From contig NZ_CP067112.1 in assembly GCF_016615815.1 (NCBI RefSeq), forward strand, positions 1,860,001 to 1,924,000: a stretch of DNA of 64,000 nucleotides, given 5' to 3'. Each line of letters opens with the position of its first letter. Positions within the stretch are counted from its first letter, which is position 1. Of the stretch, positions 34,796 to 44,667 are shown piece by piece. A program made the position numbers and the translations under genes. The DNA is from Luteimonas sp. MC1572. GTDB taxonomy: Bacteria; Pseudomonadota; Gammaproteobacteria; Xanthomonadales; Xanthomonadaceae. The notes under the pieces were generated by a model. That model was not told the origin of the DNA and searched no databases. It saw only the letters and a list, made by a program, of their open reading frames with translations.

Positions 34796-37700
34796 TCACA
34801 TATTCCGCCTGTATTCCCCACCCACATCATAAAGCGCATGGCTGATCTGCCCCAGGCTATGCGTCTTCACCGCTTCCATCAGCGCCTCGAACACGTTGCG
34901 CCTCTCCCGCGCCGTGTTCTGAAGGTACGCGAGGCCATGGCCGTCGTGCACCATCGCAGGCTCCTCATCCGCCGCCGCCTGGTGCGCGTGTGACGTCTCG
35001 CCGGCCGGCGCCAGGGCGTTGCGCCCCTGCTGCCACAGCTCCACGTTGGCGATCTGCTGGCCCTTCTCTTCTTCCGTTGAGCGGATCAGTTCGATCTCGG
35101 TGGCGATCTCGCCGGCGTGCTCCTTCGGCAGGAACGTGTTCACGCCCACCAGCGGCAGGCTGCCGTCGTGCTTCTTGTGTTCGTAGTACAGGCTCTCTTC
35201 CTGGATCTTGCCGCGCTGGTACATGGTGTCCATGGCGCCCAGCACGCCGCCGCGCTCGCTGATGGCTTCGAACTCCTTGTACACGGCCTCTTCCACCATG
35301 CCGGTCAGGTAGTCGACGGCAAAGCTGCCCTGCCAGGGGTTCTCGTTGAAGTTGAGCCCCAGCTCCTTGTTGATGATCATCTGGATCGCCACGGCGCGGC
35401 GCACGCTCTCCTCCGTCGGCGTGGTGATGGCTTCGTCGTAGGCGTTGGTGTGCAGCGAGTTGCAGTTGTCGAACAGCGCGTACAGCGCCTGCAGCGTGGT
35501 GCGGATGTCGTTGAACTGGATCTCCTGCGCGTGCAGGCTGCGGCCGCTGGTCTGGATGTGGTACTTCATCATCTGGCTGCGTTCGTTGGCGCCGTAGCGC
35601 TCGCGCATCGCGCGCGCCCAGATGCGGCGGGCCACGCGGCCGATCACGGTGTACTCGGGGTCCATGCCGTTGGAGAAGAAGAACGACAGGTTGGGCGCAA
35701 AGTCGTCGATCTTCATGCCGCGCGCCAGGTAGTACTCGACGATCGTGAAGCCGTTGGAAAGCGTAAATGCCAGCTGGCTGATCGGGTTCGCCCCGGCTTC
35801 GGCAATGTGATACCCGGAGATTGACACCGAGTAGAAGTTGCGCACGCCGTTGTCGACGAAGTACTGCTGGATGTCGCCCATCATGCGCAGGGCGAACTCG
35901 GTGCTGAAGATGCAGGTGTTCTGCGCCTGGTCCTCTTTCAGGATGTCGGCCTGCACGGTGCCACGCACGGTCTTGAGCGTTTCCGCCTTGATGCGCGCGT
36001 AGGTCTCGGCATCCACCATCTCGTTGCCGGTCACGCCCAGCAGGCCCAGGCCCAGGCCGTCGTTGGTCGGCGGCAGGTCACCGTAATAGACCGGGCGCTG
36101 CTTGCCTTCGAAGATCTTGGCGAGCTTCTGTTCGGCGGCGGCCCAGCGCGCGGGGTCGGCCTTCAGGTACTTCTCCACCTGCTGGTCGACGGCGCAGTTC
36201 ATGAACATCGCCAGGATCATCGGCGCGGGGCCGTTGATGGTCATCGACACGCTGGTGGTGGGCGCGCACAGGTCGAAGCCGGAGTACAGCTTCTTCATGT
36301 CGTCGAGCGTGGGCACGTTGACGCCGGAGTTGCCGATCTTGCCGTAGATATCCGGGCGCGGTGCGGGGTCTTCGCCGTAGAGGGTGACCGAGTCGAAGGC
36401 GGTGGACAGGCGCGCGGCCGGCTGGCCCACGCTCAGGTAATGGAAGCGACGGTTGGTGCGCTCCGGCGTGCCTTCGCCGGCGAACATGCGGATCGGGTCC
36501 TCGCCGGTGCGGCGGTACGGGTACACGCCGCCGGTATAGGGGTAGCTGCCCGGCAGGTTCTCCTTGCCCAGGAACGTCAGCAGCTCGCCCCAGCTCTTGT
36601 AGGTGGGCGCGGCGATCTTGGGGATCTTCTGGTGGCTCAGCGACTCGCGGTAGTTCTCCACGCGGATCGCCTTGCCGCGCACTTCGTATTCGGTGACTTC
36701 GTCCGTGATCGACTTCAGCCGCTGCGGCCAGGCGCGCAGCAGGTTCAGCGAATCCGGGGTGAGCGACTGCAGCGCGTCATTGTAGCGCTGGCGCAACGTC
36801 AGGAGGCTCCGGTCGCTCGCGCCCGCGGGCGCGACGTCGGCGGCGGCGTACAGGTCCAGCGCGTTCGGCAGCCGGTCGTCAGCGAGTTCGTGCAGCGACT
36901 GCCAGAACGCCTGCGCACGATCCGCGGCTTCGGCCTGCTTCTCGATGCTGGCGTTGATCGCCCTGCCCTGCTCGGCGATCTCGGCGAGATAGCGCACGCG
37001 CGCGCCGGGGATCAGCACGGTGGCGCGCGGCTCCTTCAGCGTGGTGTCGACGTTCGGCGTCCAGCGTTCGGCCGGCAGCGACAGCTTCTCGCGCAGCAGG
37101 CGGCACAGGTTGGCGAACATCCAGCTGATGCCGGGGTCGTTGAACTGGCTGGCGATGGTGGGATAGACCGGCACGTCCTCGTCGGCGGTCTTGAACGCCA
37201 CGCGGTTGCGCTTCCACTGCTTGCGGATGTCGCGCAGGGCGTCCTCCGCGCCACGCTTGTCGTACTTGTTGAGCACGATCAGCTCGGCGAAGTCGATCAT
37301 GTCGATCTTCTCGAGCTGGCTGGCCGCGCCGTAGTCCGACGTCATGACGTACATCGGGAAGTCGACCATGTCGACGATCTCCGAGTCCGACTGGCCGATG
37401 CCGGCGGTCTCCACGATCACCAGGCCAAAGCCGAGGCCGCGCAGGTAGGCGATGCAGTCCTTGAGCACGGCGTTGGTGGCCACGTTCTGGCGGCGCGTGG
37501 CCATGGAGCGCATGTACACGCGATGGCTGCGCAGCGAGTTCATGCGGATACGGTCGCCGAGCAGCGCGCCGCCGGTGCGGCGGCGGGTCGGGTCCACCGA
37601 GACCACGGCGATGCGGATGTCCGGGAAGCTCGACAGGAAGCGGTTCAGCAGTTCATCGGTGACCGACGACTTGCCGGCGCCGCCGGTGCCGGTGATGCCG

Positions 37701-38347
37701 ATCACCGGTGCGTGCGTGCCCACGGCCCAGTGCTTGCGCAGCGCAGTGAGCTCGGCCTCGCCGTAGGTGCCGGCTTCGATCGCCGACAGCGTGTGGCCGA
37801 TGGCCACCTGGTCCGGATCGACCCGCGACGGGCCGATGCGGGCCACCACGTCGTCCGCCGGCGGCAGGTGCGCCTGGCCGCGCTGCTCGCGGGCGGCGCC
37901 GACGCGGGCCACCACGTCCTCGATCATCTCCACCAGGCCCAGCTTCATGCCGTCGTTGGGGTGGTAGATGCGCTCCACGCCGTAGTCCTGCAGCTCGCGG
38001 ATCTCTTCCGGGGTGATGGTGCCGCCGCCGCCGGCGACCACGCGGATGTGGCCTGCGCCGTGCTCGCGCAGCATGTCGACCATGTACTTCATGTACTCGA
38101 CGTGCCCGCCCTGGTAGCTGGACAGGGCGATGGCGTCGGCGTCTTCCTGCAGCGCGGCGCGCACCACGTCTTCCACCGAGCGGTTGTGGCCGAGGTGGAT
38201 GACCTCCGCGCCCTGCGCCTGGATCAGCCGCCGCATGATGTTGATGGCGGCGTCGTGGCCGTCGAACAGGCTGGCGGCGGTGACGAACCGCAGCGGGCTG
38301 GTTTCAGACTGCGCGGTCGGGAAGTGCTGGCTGGCGGGAACGCTCAT
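34796..38347 (-). CDS. icmF: Fused isobutyryl-CoA mutase-type acyl-CoA mutase (IcmF)
   Basis: 1183 residues. The N-terminal B12-binding domain has SLFDGHDAA with axial-ligand His31, then a MeaB-like G-protein domain with GTGGAGKS at 220-227, and a C-terminal mutase barrel starting near 560 ([21 protein letters not shown], then [18 protein letters not shown]). The domain order B12-GTPase-mutase is that of IcmF. The reaction is carbon-skeleton rearrangement of isobutyryl-CoA/n-butyryl-CoA (or related) with adenosylcobalamin, and the G-domain handles cofactor repair. Start is ATG 38347; ATG 38362 is an alternative. The gene lies downstream of the bacteriophytochrome gene. Confidence 0.9.
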   Translation of the reverse strand: MSVPASQHFPTAQSETSPLRFVTAASLFDGHDAAINIMRRLIQAQGAEVIHLGHNRSVEDVVRAALQEDADAIALSSYQGGHVEYMKYMVDMLREHGAGHIRVVAGGGGTITPEEIRELQDYGVERIYHPNDGMKLGLVEMIEDVVARVGAAREQRGQAHLPPADDVVARIGPSRVDPDQVAIGHTLSAIEAGTYGEAELTALRKHWAVGTHAPVIGITGTGGAGKSSVTDELLNRFLSSFPDIRIAVVSVDPTRRRTGGALLGDRIRMNSLRSHRVYMRSMATRRQNVATNAVLKDCIAYLRGLGFGLVIVETAGIGQSDSEIVDMVDFPMYVMTSDYGAASQLEKIDMIDFAELIVLNKYDKRGAEDALRDIRKQWKRNRVAFKTADEDVPVYPTIASQFNDPGISWMFANLCRLLREKLSLPAERWTPNVDTTLKEPRATVLIPGARVRYLAEIAEQGRAINASIEKQAEAADRAQAFWQSLHELADDRLPNALDLYAAADVAPAGASDRSLLTLRQRYNDALQSLTPDSLNLLRAWPQRLKSITDEVTEYEVRGKAIRVENYRESLSHQKIPKIAAPTYKSWGELLTFLGKENLPGSYPYTGGVYPYRRTGEDPIRMFAGEGTPERTNRRFHYLSVGQPAARLSTAFDSVTLYGEDPAPRPDIYGKIGNSGVNVPTLDDMKKLYSGFDLCAPTTSVSMTINGPAPMILAMFMNCAVDQQVEKYLKADPARWAAAEQKLAKIFEGKQRPVYYGDLPPTNDGLGLGLLGVTGNEMVDAETYARIKAETLKTVRGTVQADILKEDQAQNTCIFSTEFALRMMGDIQQYFVDNGVRNFYSVSISGYHIAEAGANPISQLAFTLSNGFTIVEYYLARGMKIDDFAPNLSFFFSNGMDPEYTVIGRVARRIWARAMRERYGANERSQMMKYHIQTSGRSLHAQEIQFNDIRTTLQALYALFDNCNSLHTNAYDEAITTPTEESVRRAVAIQMIINKELGLNFNENPWQGSFAVDYLTGMVEEAVYKEFEAISERGGVLGAMDTMYQRGKIQEESLYYEHKKHDGSLPLVGVNTFLPKEHAGEIATEIELIRSTEEEKGQQIANVELWQQGRNALAPAGETSHAHQAAADEEPAMVHDGHGLAYLQNTARERRNVFEALMEAVKTHSLGQISHALYDVGGEYRRNM

Positions 38348-38430
38348 CGGGGGCAGGTCCATACGGTTCGTGGGGAACCGCCCGATTGTAGCCCGGGCCT
38401 CCACGACTGCCGAACGGACCGGCCGGCGCG

Positions 38431-40122
38431 CTATTCCTCGACATCGGCCAGCGCGCCCAGCTCTTCTTCCATCTGCAGCAGCAGCGCGTTCAGGCGCTGC
38501 AGGCGTGCGCGGCGGGTGCGTGCGGTGGACAGCAGTTCCGCGAGGCGCAACAGGCGCGCGGCCAGATCGCGGGCCTCGTGGCTCACCAGGCGTTCGTCCA
38601 TCAGCGCCTCCGCCGGGCGCGGCAGCGATGGCGCGGCCACCAGGTGGCGCTCGATCACCAGGCACAGGTGGTGCGCCAATTCCGCATCGCGGTCGGTCCA
38701 CGGCGCCGCCGTGCCGACGACCTGCTGCTCCCAGGCTTCGAAGCTGGTGCGCGGGCCGATCTTGCCGCCGTCGGGATCCACCTGGAACGGGCGGTCCGGG
38801 CGCCCGGCCCAGCGCACGGTTTCGCGCTGTTCGGAACGGAACAGCAGCAGCCAGTCGTCGGCGCCCTCGCCCAGCGGCGTGCTGAAGAGGCCGCAGGCGC
38901 CGGTCATCCCGGCGCTGGTCCAGTCGCTGCACGCCCGCGTGGACGCCGGACCGCGGCGACCCTGGGCGCGCGCCCACTGCAGTGCCGCGTCCAGGCCGGC
39001 CGCATCGGGCACCACGCCATGGCTGCGCAGCTCGCCGCCGATGTGCACGGCGACCCCATCGGCACGCACCGCACCCTGCAGCACATCCAGATGCTCCAGC
39101 AATGCCTCGGACGGCACCGGCGCGGCGCGCAGCGTGGATTCCAGCGCATCGCGCTGCGCGCGCATGACGTCCTCGCGGCGGGCGCGGGCGCGCAGCGCGC
39201 GGGCGTCGAGGATCATCGACACGTGGCGGCCGACCATGTCCAGCGCCTGGCGCTGGCGCGCGCCGATCGGACGCGGCGCGTCGTGATGACACGCCACCAG
39301 CCCCCACAGCTTGCCGTTGACCACCAGCGAGATCGACATCGATGCCGCCACGCCCATGTTGTGCAGGTACTCGACGTGCACCGGCGCCACCGCGCGCAGC
39401 ACGTCGAAGCTCATGTCCAGCGGCGCGCCCAGCGACGGCAGCTGGTGCACCGGCACCGGCGTGCAGCTGGTGTCGGCGATCACCCGCAGGCGGTTGCGCA
39501 CGTACAGCGCGCGCGCCTGCGGCGGGATGTCCGATGCCGGGAAGCGCAGGTCGGCATACGACGCCATGTCGCCCGCCAGCGCCTCGGCCACCACCTCGCC
39601 GCTGTGGTCGGCGAGGAAGCGGTAGACCATCACCCGCCCGTAGCCCGACAGCGCCTGCACCTTGCGCGCCACCGCGGGCAGGAACTCCTGGCCTGCGGAG
39701 GCATCGTCCAGGCCGCTGACCGCCATGTGTCCGCCTTCCAGCGGCGGGGCCTGGCCCGCGGGCTGCAGCTCGAGGTGCACCAGGTCGCCCATGGCGTGCG
39801 TGGACACCTCGTGCATCGCACCCATCGGCCCGACGTTGATGATGCCGGCGAACTGCGACAGCCCGCCCACGCCCCGCGCCAGCACCGCCTCGATCGCGCC
39901 CAGCGGGCCGCTGTCGAGCAGCGTCTCCACCGGCTGGCCGAGCAATGCGTTGATGCCGTCGACTTCGAACAGCTCCACCGCGTTGGCGGACGCAGCGACG
40001 ATGCGGTGGTCGCTGCGGCGGAACACCAGCAGCACGCCGGGCGGCTGGATGGCGCCGATGACGTGGATGGGTTCTTCGGCGCAGGCATCCAGTGCGCGTT
40101 GCAGTTGCGGATCGACGTTCAT
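38431..40122 (-). CDS. bphP: Bacteriophytochrome photosensory core without histidine kinase
   Basis: 563 residues. PAS-GAF-PHY core: Cys14 ([17 protein letters not shown]) is the biliverdin-binding Cys position, GAF has [13 protein letters not shown] with Asp198, HVEYLHNMG and LVACHH, and PHY has the tongue motif PRTSFEAW (458-464). After PHY (about residue 500) only about 60 residues remain, an Arg/Leu-rich helix likely to dimerise; there is no HisKA/HATPase domain. Photosensing of red/far-red light is expected, but the output partner is unknown. The ATG overlaps the heme oxygenase stop (ATGA), so the two genes are translationally coupled. Confidence 0.85.
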   Translation of the reverse strand: MNVDPQLQRALDACAEEPIHVIGAIQPPGVLLVFRRSDHRIVAASANAVELFEVDGINALLGQPVETLLDSGPLGAIEAVLARGVGGLSQFAGIINVGPMGAMHEVSTHAMGDLVHLELQPAGQAPPLEGGHMAVSGLDDASAGQEFLPAVARKVQALSGYGRVMVYRFLADHSGEVVAEALAGDMASYADLRFPASDIPPQARALYVRNRLRVIADTSCTPVPVHQLPSLGAPLDMSFDVLRAVAPVHVEYLHNMGVAASMSISLVVNGKLWGLVACHHDAPRPIGARQRQALDMVGRHVSMILDARALRARARREDVMRAQRDALESTLRAAPVPSEALLEHLDVLQGAVRADGVAVHIGGELRSHGVVPDAAGLDAALQWARAQGRRGPASTRACSDWTSAGMTGACGLFSTPLGEGADDWLLLFRSEQRETVRWAGRPDRPFQVDPDGGKIGPRTSFEAWEQQVVGTAAPWTDRDAELAHHLCLVIERHLVAAPSLPRPAEALMDERLVSHEARDLAARLLRLAELLSTARTRRARLQRLNALLLQMEEELGALADVEE

Positions 40123-40694
40123 GCGGGCACTCCTTGCGGCACGAGGTGGTGGTGCACCATGGCGAACCCGCGCCGCGCGCCGCGCACGGCGTCGGCCACG
40201 GCCTCGGCCGGCAGCGCATCGAGGCGGCCGGCGAAGCAGCGCCAGCGCTTGGGATCGCGCCCGAGGTGGCGCATGAACTTCCGTGCGCCGGCGACTTCCG
40301 GGCGGTCGTTGACCAGCGCGTCGACGTGGCGCGACAGCACGCGCGCGCCGAGTGCGGAGCCTTCCATCACATAGCAGCCGCCCAGCCACTCGGCGGGCGT
40401 GGCGGCGCTGGCCATCGCGCTGCCGGATGCGGGTGCGTCGAGCGCGGCCAGGTCCGCGCGCAGGCAGTCGACGCGTTCGTGGTCATGCCAGTACGCCAGC
40501 TCTTCCGGCCATGCCGGAGACCAGCTGTCGGCCAGCCACTGCGCGAGCGGCAGCAGCGCGCCGAGGTAGCGGGTGTAGTCGTCGACACCGTGCAACCCGT
40601 CGGGCAGCGCGGCGTCGAGCGCTTCATGCGTGGCACGGGTGGCGGCGCGCACTTCATGCAGCGCGCCCGCGTGCCGCATGTCATCGGCGCCCAT
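40119..40694 (-). CDS. bphO: Biliverdin-producing heme oxygenase
   Basis: 191 residues from ATG 40694; AGGAGG lies eight bases upstream, which decides against the longer in-frame start at 40724. Heme-oxygenase helices are recognisable with [13 protein letters not shown] (His as proximal heme ligand) and [16 protein letters not shown], the distal-helix glycine region. It opens heme to biliverdin, CO and iron, giving the chromophore of the coupled bacteriophytochrome. Together they form a standard two-gene bphOP unit. Confidence 0.9.
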   Translation of the reverse strand: MGADDMRHAGALHEVRAATRATHEALDAALPDGLHGVDDYTRYLGALLPLAQWLADSWSPAWPEELAYWHDHERVDCLRADLAALDAPASGSAMASAATPAEWLGGCYVMEGSALGARVLSRHVDALVNDRPEVAGARKFMRHLGRDPKRWRCFAGRLDALPAEAVADAVRGARRGFAMVHHHLVPQGVPA

Positions 40695-40820
40695 CGGGCG
40701 CACCTCCTGTCCGGCTCCCTGCATCGCCCAGCCTCACTTCACGCGCGCCACCCAGGCGCGATGGCCGCCATCTAATCACCCGCTGCGCGACGACGTAAAC
40801 CGCGCGAACCGGGCCCTCGT

Positions 40821-42953
40821 TCATGTAGATGACTCGGATAGCGCATCGCGCGCACGCTCACGCCGCGCGCTCATGTCAGCACTGGTGCGGTGCAGGGCGA
40901 TCCCGGCAGGTGCCGTGGCACGGCCGAGGATGAATGAAATCAGCGCCTGCAGCGTGGCCGGATCGTCATCGAAACCGCCGTGGGTGGACGCACGCGACGC
41001 GCCCGGATCACCCAGCGGCCGGTCGTTGGGTGCCTGCACCCACGCGAGGCGGCCGGCTTCGATCAGCTTGGTCACGCGTTCATGGCCCCAGGCCTGGTCG
41101 GCGGGCTCACGTGCGGCGATGAAGCGCGCCATGCCAGCGATCGGCGTGCCCTGGCGCAGGCGCTGGTCGATCCAGCTGCGCGGCTGCTTTTCCAGCGCGC
41201 GGGCCACCAGGTACAGCAGCGACTTGTTGTACAGGCGCATGCAGTGGTCGTCCTGCTCGGCGCTGTCGGTGAGCGTGGTGAGCGATGCGCGCGCCACCGC
41301 GCGCGAGGAGATGGCAGGCACGTAGGCCTGGATGAAGCCGTCCATGTCGATGGCCGGCGCCCAAAGCGACACGCTGGCCACGCGCCCGCCCATGCCGAGC
41401 ATGCCGTGGGCCGGGCCGCCGATGATCTGCCCGGGGCGCGTGAGCAGCTGCAGCAGCGGCGCCATCAGGATGCTGCCGGCGCTGTGCGCGGCGATGTGGA
41501 TCTCGACCTTGGCGTCCTCGCGCCGCCACTCATCGACCAGGCGCGCGACTTGCGCGGCGCCGCCGTGCTCCACCACGCCGCCGCCGGGCGCGGCGCGCAC
41601 CGCGGTGGTGGCCAGCGTGGCGTTCTCCTTCATCTCGTCCCACACCGCGCGGCCACCGATCGCGCGCGCGAGTGGCTCGACCGTGTCATCGAGGCGGTCG
41701 AGCAGCAGGTCCTTGGCCTTGTCGACGATGCCCTCGCTGCGCGGGCGCGCGGCGTCCTTCAGGATGTTGCCGAGCGTGGTCCACAGGTCGGTCTTCCAGA
41801 TGAAGGACAGCGGGTAGATCTCCTGCGCCAGCATCGCCTCGCGGTAGTCGGCGACGCGCTGGATGGCGGCATCCTCCGGCACCAGCCCGCCGTGCGCGTA
41901 CAGCAGCACGCGTTTCTTCTTCCAGCCGGCGGTGATGGCGCGCATGTCGCGGCGCACGATGTTGCGCACGTCGTCCTGGGTGCAGGCGAAGCGGCCATCG
42001 CAGCGCAGCGCGCCGTTGTTGCCAAGGCTCACGATGTGCGGGCGCAGGTCGGCCTGCGCGTAGCCCACCGACTGCCGGCCCAGCAGCGAGTTGCTGACTG
42101 CCGCAGAGCCCGCGCGTTCCAGCTCCACCGGCACCGCCAGCCGCGCCACCCAGACATCGGTGCCGTGCTCCAGCCATTCGTCGTAGCTGATGCGGCCGAA
42201 ACCGCCGCGGCCCCAGCCGGTGCCCCAGGCGTTCTGGATCCAGAACCCGCCGCGGTCGTAGCCGACGATCGCGAACGCGTGGTAGCCGATGACCTCCTGG
42301 CGCTTCCAGGCGATGTGGCCATCCTTCGGCGGCGCCTGCCAGCCCGCGTGCACGGCGCAGGACGCATACAGCACGCGCACCTCGCCGAACGCGGCGTGCA
42401 TGGCCACCAGGTCCTTGTGGTTGACGCGGGCGTAGGCGCCCATCGGATTGCGCAGGGCGTCGCGCGCGCGTTCCTCTGTATATGGCTCGATGGCGATGCC
42501 GGGGCGGTACGGCCACAGCTCCTCGGCGCATACGCCATGGCGGTGCCAGGCTTTCATGGCGCCGCGGCAGCTGGAGCCGGCGTAGCCCTCGCCGTCCCAC
42601 TCGTCGTAGCGGCGCGCCATGTCGTAGAACATGCGTGCGCTGATCTGCGCGGCTTCGGGCTGCGGTCGGCGGCGGCGCAAGAGCGTATGCGCCACGGTGG
42701 CCAGGCCGAACGCGGTGCAGGCGCCGTCCACGCCCTGGTCGAGCACCGGCACGCCGAGCGCGAGATGGTCATCGAGCGGTGCTTCGGTGGGCACGTCGAC
42801 CAGCGTGGGTTCGAACATGCGGTCGCGGAAGTCGGCGGTATCGGGCCGCGCATCGAACAACCGCGTGCCGGTGCCGGGCTGCAGCACGGCCAGCGGTGGC
42901 GTTGCGGTGACGGGTCCTTCCGCGGTGCGCGGCGTGCTGCGACGTGTGGCCAT
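40821..42953 (-). CDS. Papain-like (C1) protease fused to an alpha/beta-hydrolase-like domain
   Basis: 710 residues. The N-terminal domain (about 60-275) has the papain set: Gln73 and Cys79 (LDQGVDGACTAFG), His225 (GYHAFAIVGYD) and Asn241 (WIQNAWGTGWG). From about 345 to 500 an alpha/beta-hydrolase pattern follows with LLYAHGGLVPED (oxyanion HG) and IAAHSAGSI around Ser491. No signal peptide is evident. The double architecture is rare to me; both halves keep catalytic residues, so the protein may cut a peptide and an ester, or one half may only bind. It is divergent from the PLD-family gene. Confidence 0.75.
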   Translation of the reverse strand: MATRRSTPRTAEGPVTATPPLAVLQPGTGTRLFDARPDTADFRDRMFEPTLVDVPTEAPLDDHLALGVPVLDQGVDGACTAFGLATVAHTLLRRRRPQPEAAQISARMFYDMARRYDEWDGEGYAGSSCRGAMKAWHRHGVCAEELWPYRPGIAIEPYTEERARDALRNPMGAYARVNHKDLVAMHAAFGEVRVLYASCAVHAGWQAPPKDGHIAWKRQEVIGYHAFAIVGYDRGGFWIQNAWGTGWGRGGFGRISYDEWLEHGTDVWVARLAVPVELERAGSAAVSNSLLGRQSVGYAQADLRPHIVSLGNNGALRCDGRFACTQDDVRNIVRRDMRAITAGWKKKRVLLYAHGGLVPEDAAIQRVADYREAMLAQEIYPLSFIWKTDLWTTLGNILKDAARPRSEGIVDKAKDLLLDRLDDTVEPLARAIGGRAVWDEMKENATLATTAVRAAPGGGVVEHGGAAQVARLVDEWRREDAKVEIHIAAHSAGSILMAPLLQLLTRPGQIIGGPAHGMLGMGGRVASVSLWAPAIDMDGFIQAYVPAISSRAVARASLTTLTDSAEQDDHCMRLYNKSLLYLVARALEKQPRSWIDQRLRQGTPIAGMARFIAAREPADQAWGHERVTKLIEAGRLAWVQAPNDRPLGDPGASRASTHGGFDDDPATLQALISFILGRATAPAGIALHRTSADMSARRERARDALSESST

Positions 42954-43038
42954 GCTCGTCTCTCCTTGCTGGGGGGACTACGCGGCGGCTACAGTCGCGC
43001 GGCCGCGGCTGTGCGCGGCATCCACGTTCGAGCACACG

Positions 43039-44667
43039 ATGACCCGGGTCAAGCGCATCCTGCTGTGGGGCACGTTTTCGGCTGCGGCCATGGTGGGCAG
43101 CGGACTGCTGCTGGCCGACCAGCTCACGCCGGCGGCCAACGGCGCGCCGAGCCATGCGCTGCCGCTGTCGCCCGACCAGACCGCGCTGGACCGCGAGCTC
43201 GTGCCGCTGCTGGCGCGCAACCCCGGCAAGACCGGCGCGCTGATGCTCACCGACGGCATCGATGCCTTTGCCGCGCGCGCCATGTCGGCGCGCCAGGCCG
43301 GGCGCAGCCTGGACCTGCAGTACTACATCTGGCACGACGACCTCACCGGCCGCCTGCTGGCGCGCGAGGCGTGGCTGGCCGCCGAGCGCGGCGTGCGCGT
43401 GCGCCTGCTGCTCGACGACATCAGCGCCGGCGGCAAGGATGGCCAGCTGATGCTGCTCGACAGCCATGCCGGCATCGAGGTGCGGGTGTACAACCCGTTC
43501 CGCAACCGCGACGGCATCTCGCGCCTGCTGGAAATGCTGCAGCGCGTCTTCAGCCTCAACCACCGCATGCACAACAAGGCGTGGATCGCCGACGGCCGGG
43601 TGGCGGTGGTGGGCGGCCGCAACATCGGCCTGGAGTATTTCAGCGCGTCCGACGACGCCAACTTCCACGACCTCGACCTGCTGTTGTTCGGGCCGGCGGT
43701 GGCCGACGCCGATGCGATCTTCGATGCGTTCTGGAACAGCGACGCGGCGGTGCCGCTGGCCGGGTTGAACAAGCGACGCGACTTCGATGCGCCGGCGATC
43801 CTGGCGGCGATCGGCGGCGAGGCCGAAACCGCCGCGGCGCGCCGCTACCTCGAGCGCGTGGAGTCGTCGCCCACGGTGCGCGCCTACGTTGAACAGGAGC
43901 TCGCGCCGTACTGGAGCGAACACATCGAGGTGGTGTCCGACCCGCCGCTCAAGCACGCCGGCGACGACCAGCGCGGCTGGCTGGTGCACCGCATCGATGC
44001 CGCCCTGCGCGACGCCCGCCAGGCGGCGCTGCTGATCTCGCCCTACTTCGTGCCCGGCGACGCCATCACCGCGCAGCTCACCGGCCTGGCCGCAGGCGGC
44101 GTGCACGTGGGCGTGGTGACCAATTCGCTGGCCGCCAACGACGTGGCCGCGGTGCACGGCGGCTATTCGAAGTACCGCAAACCGCTGCTCGCCGGCGGCG
44201 TGCACCTGTACGAACTGCGGCACGAGGCGGCAGGCGCGGGCGACGCGGGCGATGCGGACGCCGGCAAGGACGGCCCACGCGCCACTGCCAGCCGCGGCAG
44301 CGGCTTTGGCGGCAGCGGCAGCGCCAGAGGCAGTGGTGCCAGCCTGCACACCAAGGCGTTCCTGATCGACCGCAGCCACGGCTTCATCGGCTCCTACAAC
44401 CTCGACCCGCGCTCCGCCTGGCTCAATACCGAGATGGGCGTGTTCTTCGACCACGCCGGCCTGGCTGACGCGCTGCGCGCCGAATACCTGCACCTGGCCA
44501 GCCCCGCGCTGAGCTACCGGGTGTGGCTGGATCCCACCGACAAGCTGCGCTGGCTGGACCGCGCGGCGGAGCCGCCGCGCGTCCATGACCGCGAGCCGGA
44601 AGCCGGCGCCTGGCGCCGCGCGCAGGCCGCGGTGATGCGCTGGCTGCCGATCGAGTCGCAGCTGTGA
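43039..44667 (+). CDS. Phospholipase D family protein (cardiolipin synthase-like)
   Basis: 542 residues. A membrane segment (about 8-26) precedes two PLD domains with HKD motifs: HNKAWIADGRVAVVGGRN in the first and HTKAFLIDRSHGFIGSYN in the second, both with His, Lys and Asp. An inserted Gly/Ser/Ala-rich segment of about 40 residues (ASRGSGFGGSGSARG) interrupts the second domain, which looks like a flexible loop. It likely joins or cuts phospholipid headgroups at the inner membrane. The stop overlaps the next gene's GTG, so they are co-expressed. Confidence 0.85.
   Translation: MTRVKRILLWGTFSAAAMVGSGLLLADQLTPAANGAPSHALPLSPDQTALDRELVPLLARNPGKTGALMLTDGIDAFAARAMSARQAGRSLDLQYYIWHDDLTGRLLAREAWLAAERGVRVRLLLDDISAGGKDGQLMLLDSHAGIEVRVYNPFRNRDGISRLLEMLQRVFSLNHRMHNKAWIADGRVAVVGGRNIGLEYFSASDDANFHDLDLLLFGPAVADADAIFDAFWNSDAAVPLAGLNKRRDFDAPAILAAIGGEAETAAARRYLERVESSPTVRAYVEQELAPYWSEHIEVVSDPPLKHAGDDQRGWLVHRIDAALRDARQAALLISPYFVPGDAITAQLTGLAAGGVHVGVVTNSLAANDVAAVHGGYSKYRKPLLAGGVHLYELRHEAAGAGDAGDADAGKDGPRATASRGSGFGGSGSARGSGASLHTKAFLIDRSHGFIGSYNLDPRSAWLNTEMGVFFDHAGLADALRAEYLHLASPALSYRVWLDPTDKLRWLDRAAEPPRVHDREPEAGAWRRAQAAVMRWLPIESQL

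Noticed and set aside
38348..40219. 5' extension of the IcmF gene into the bphP region
   Set aside because: The frame stays open but the sequence is Arg/Ala-rich and antisense or out of frame to bphP, while ATG 38347 starts the recognised mutase domain set.
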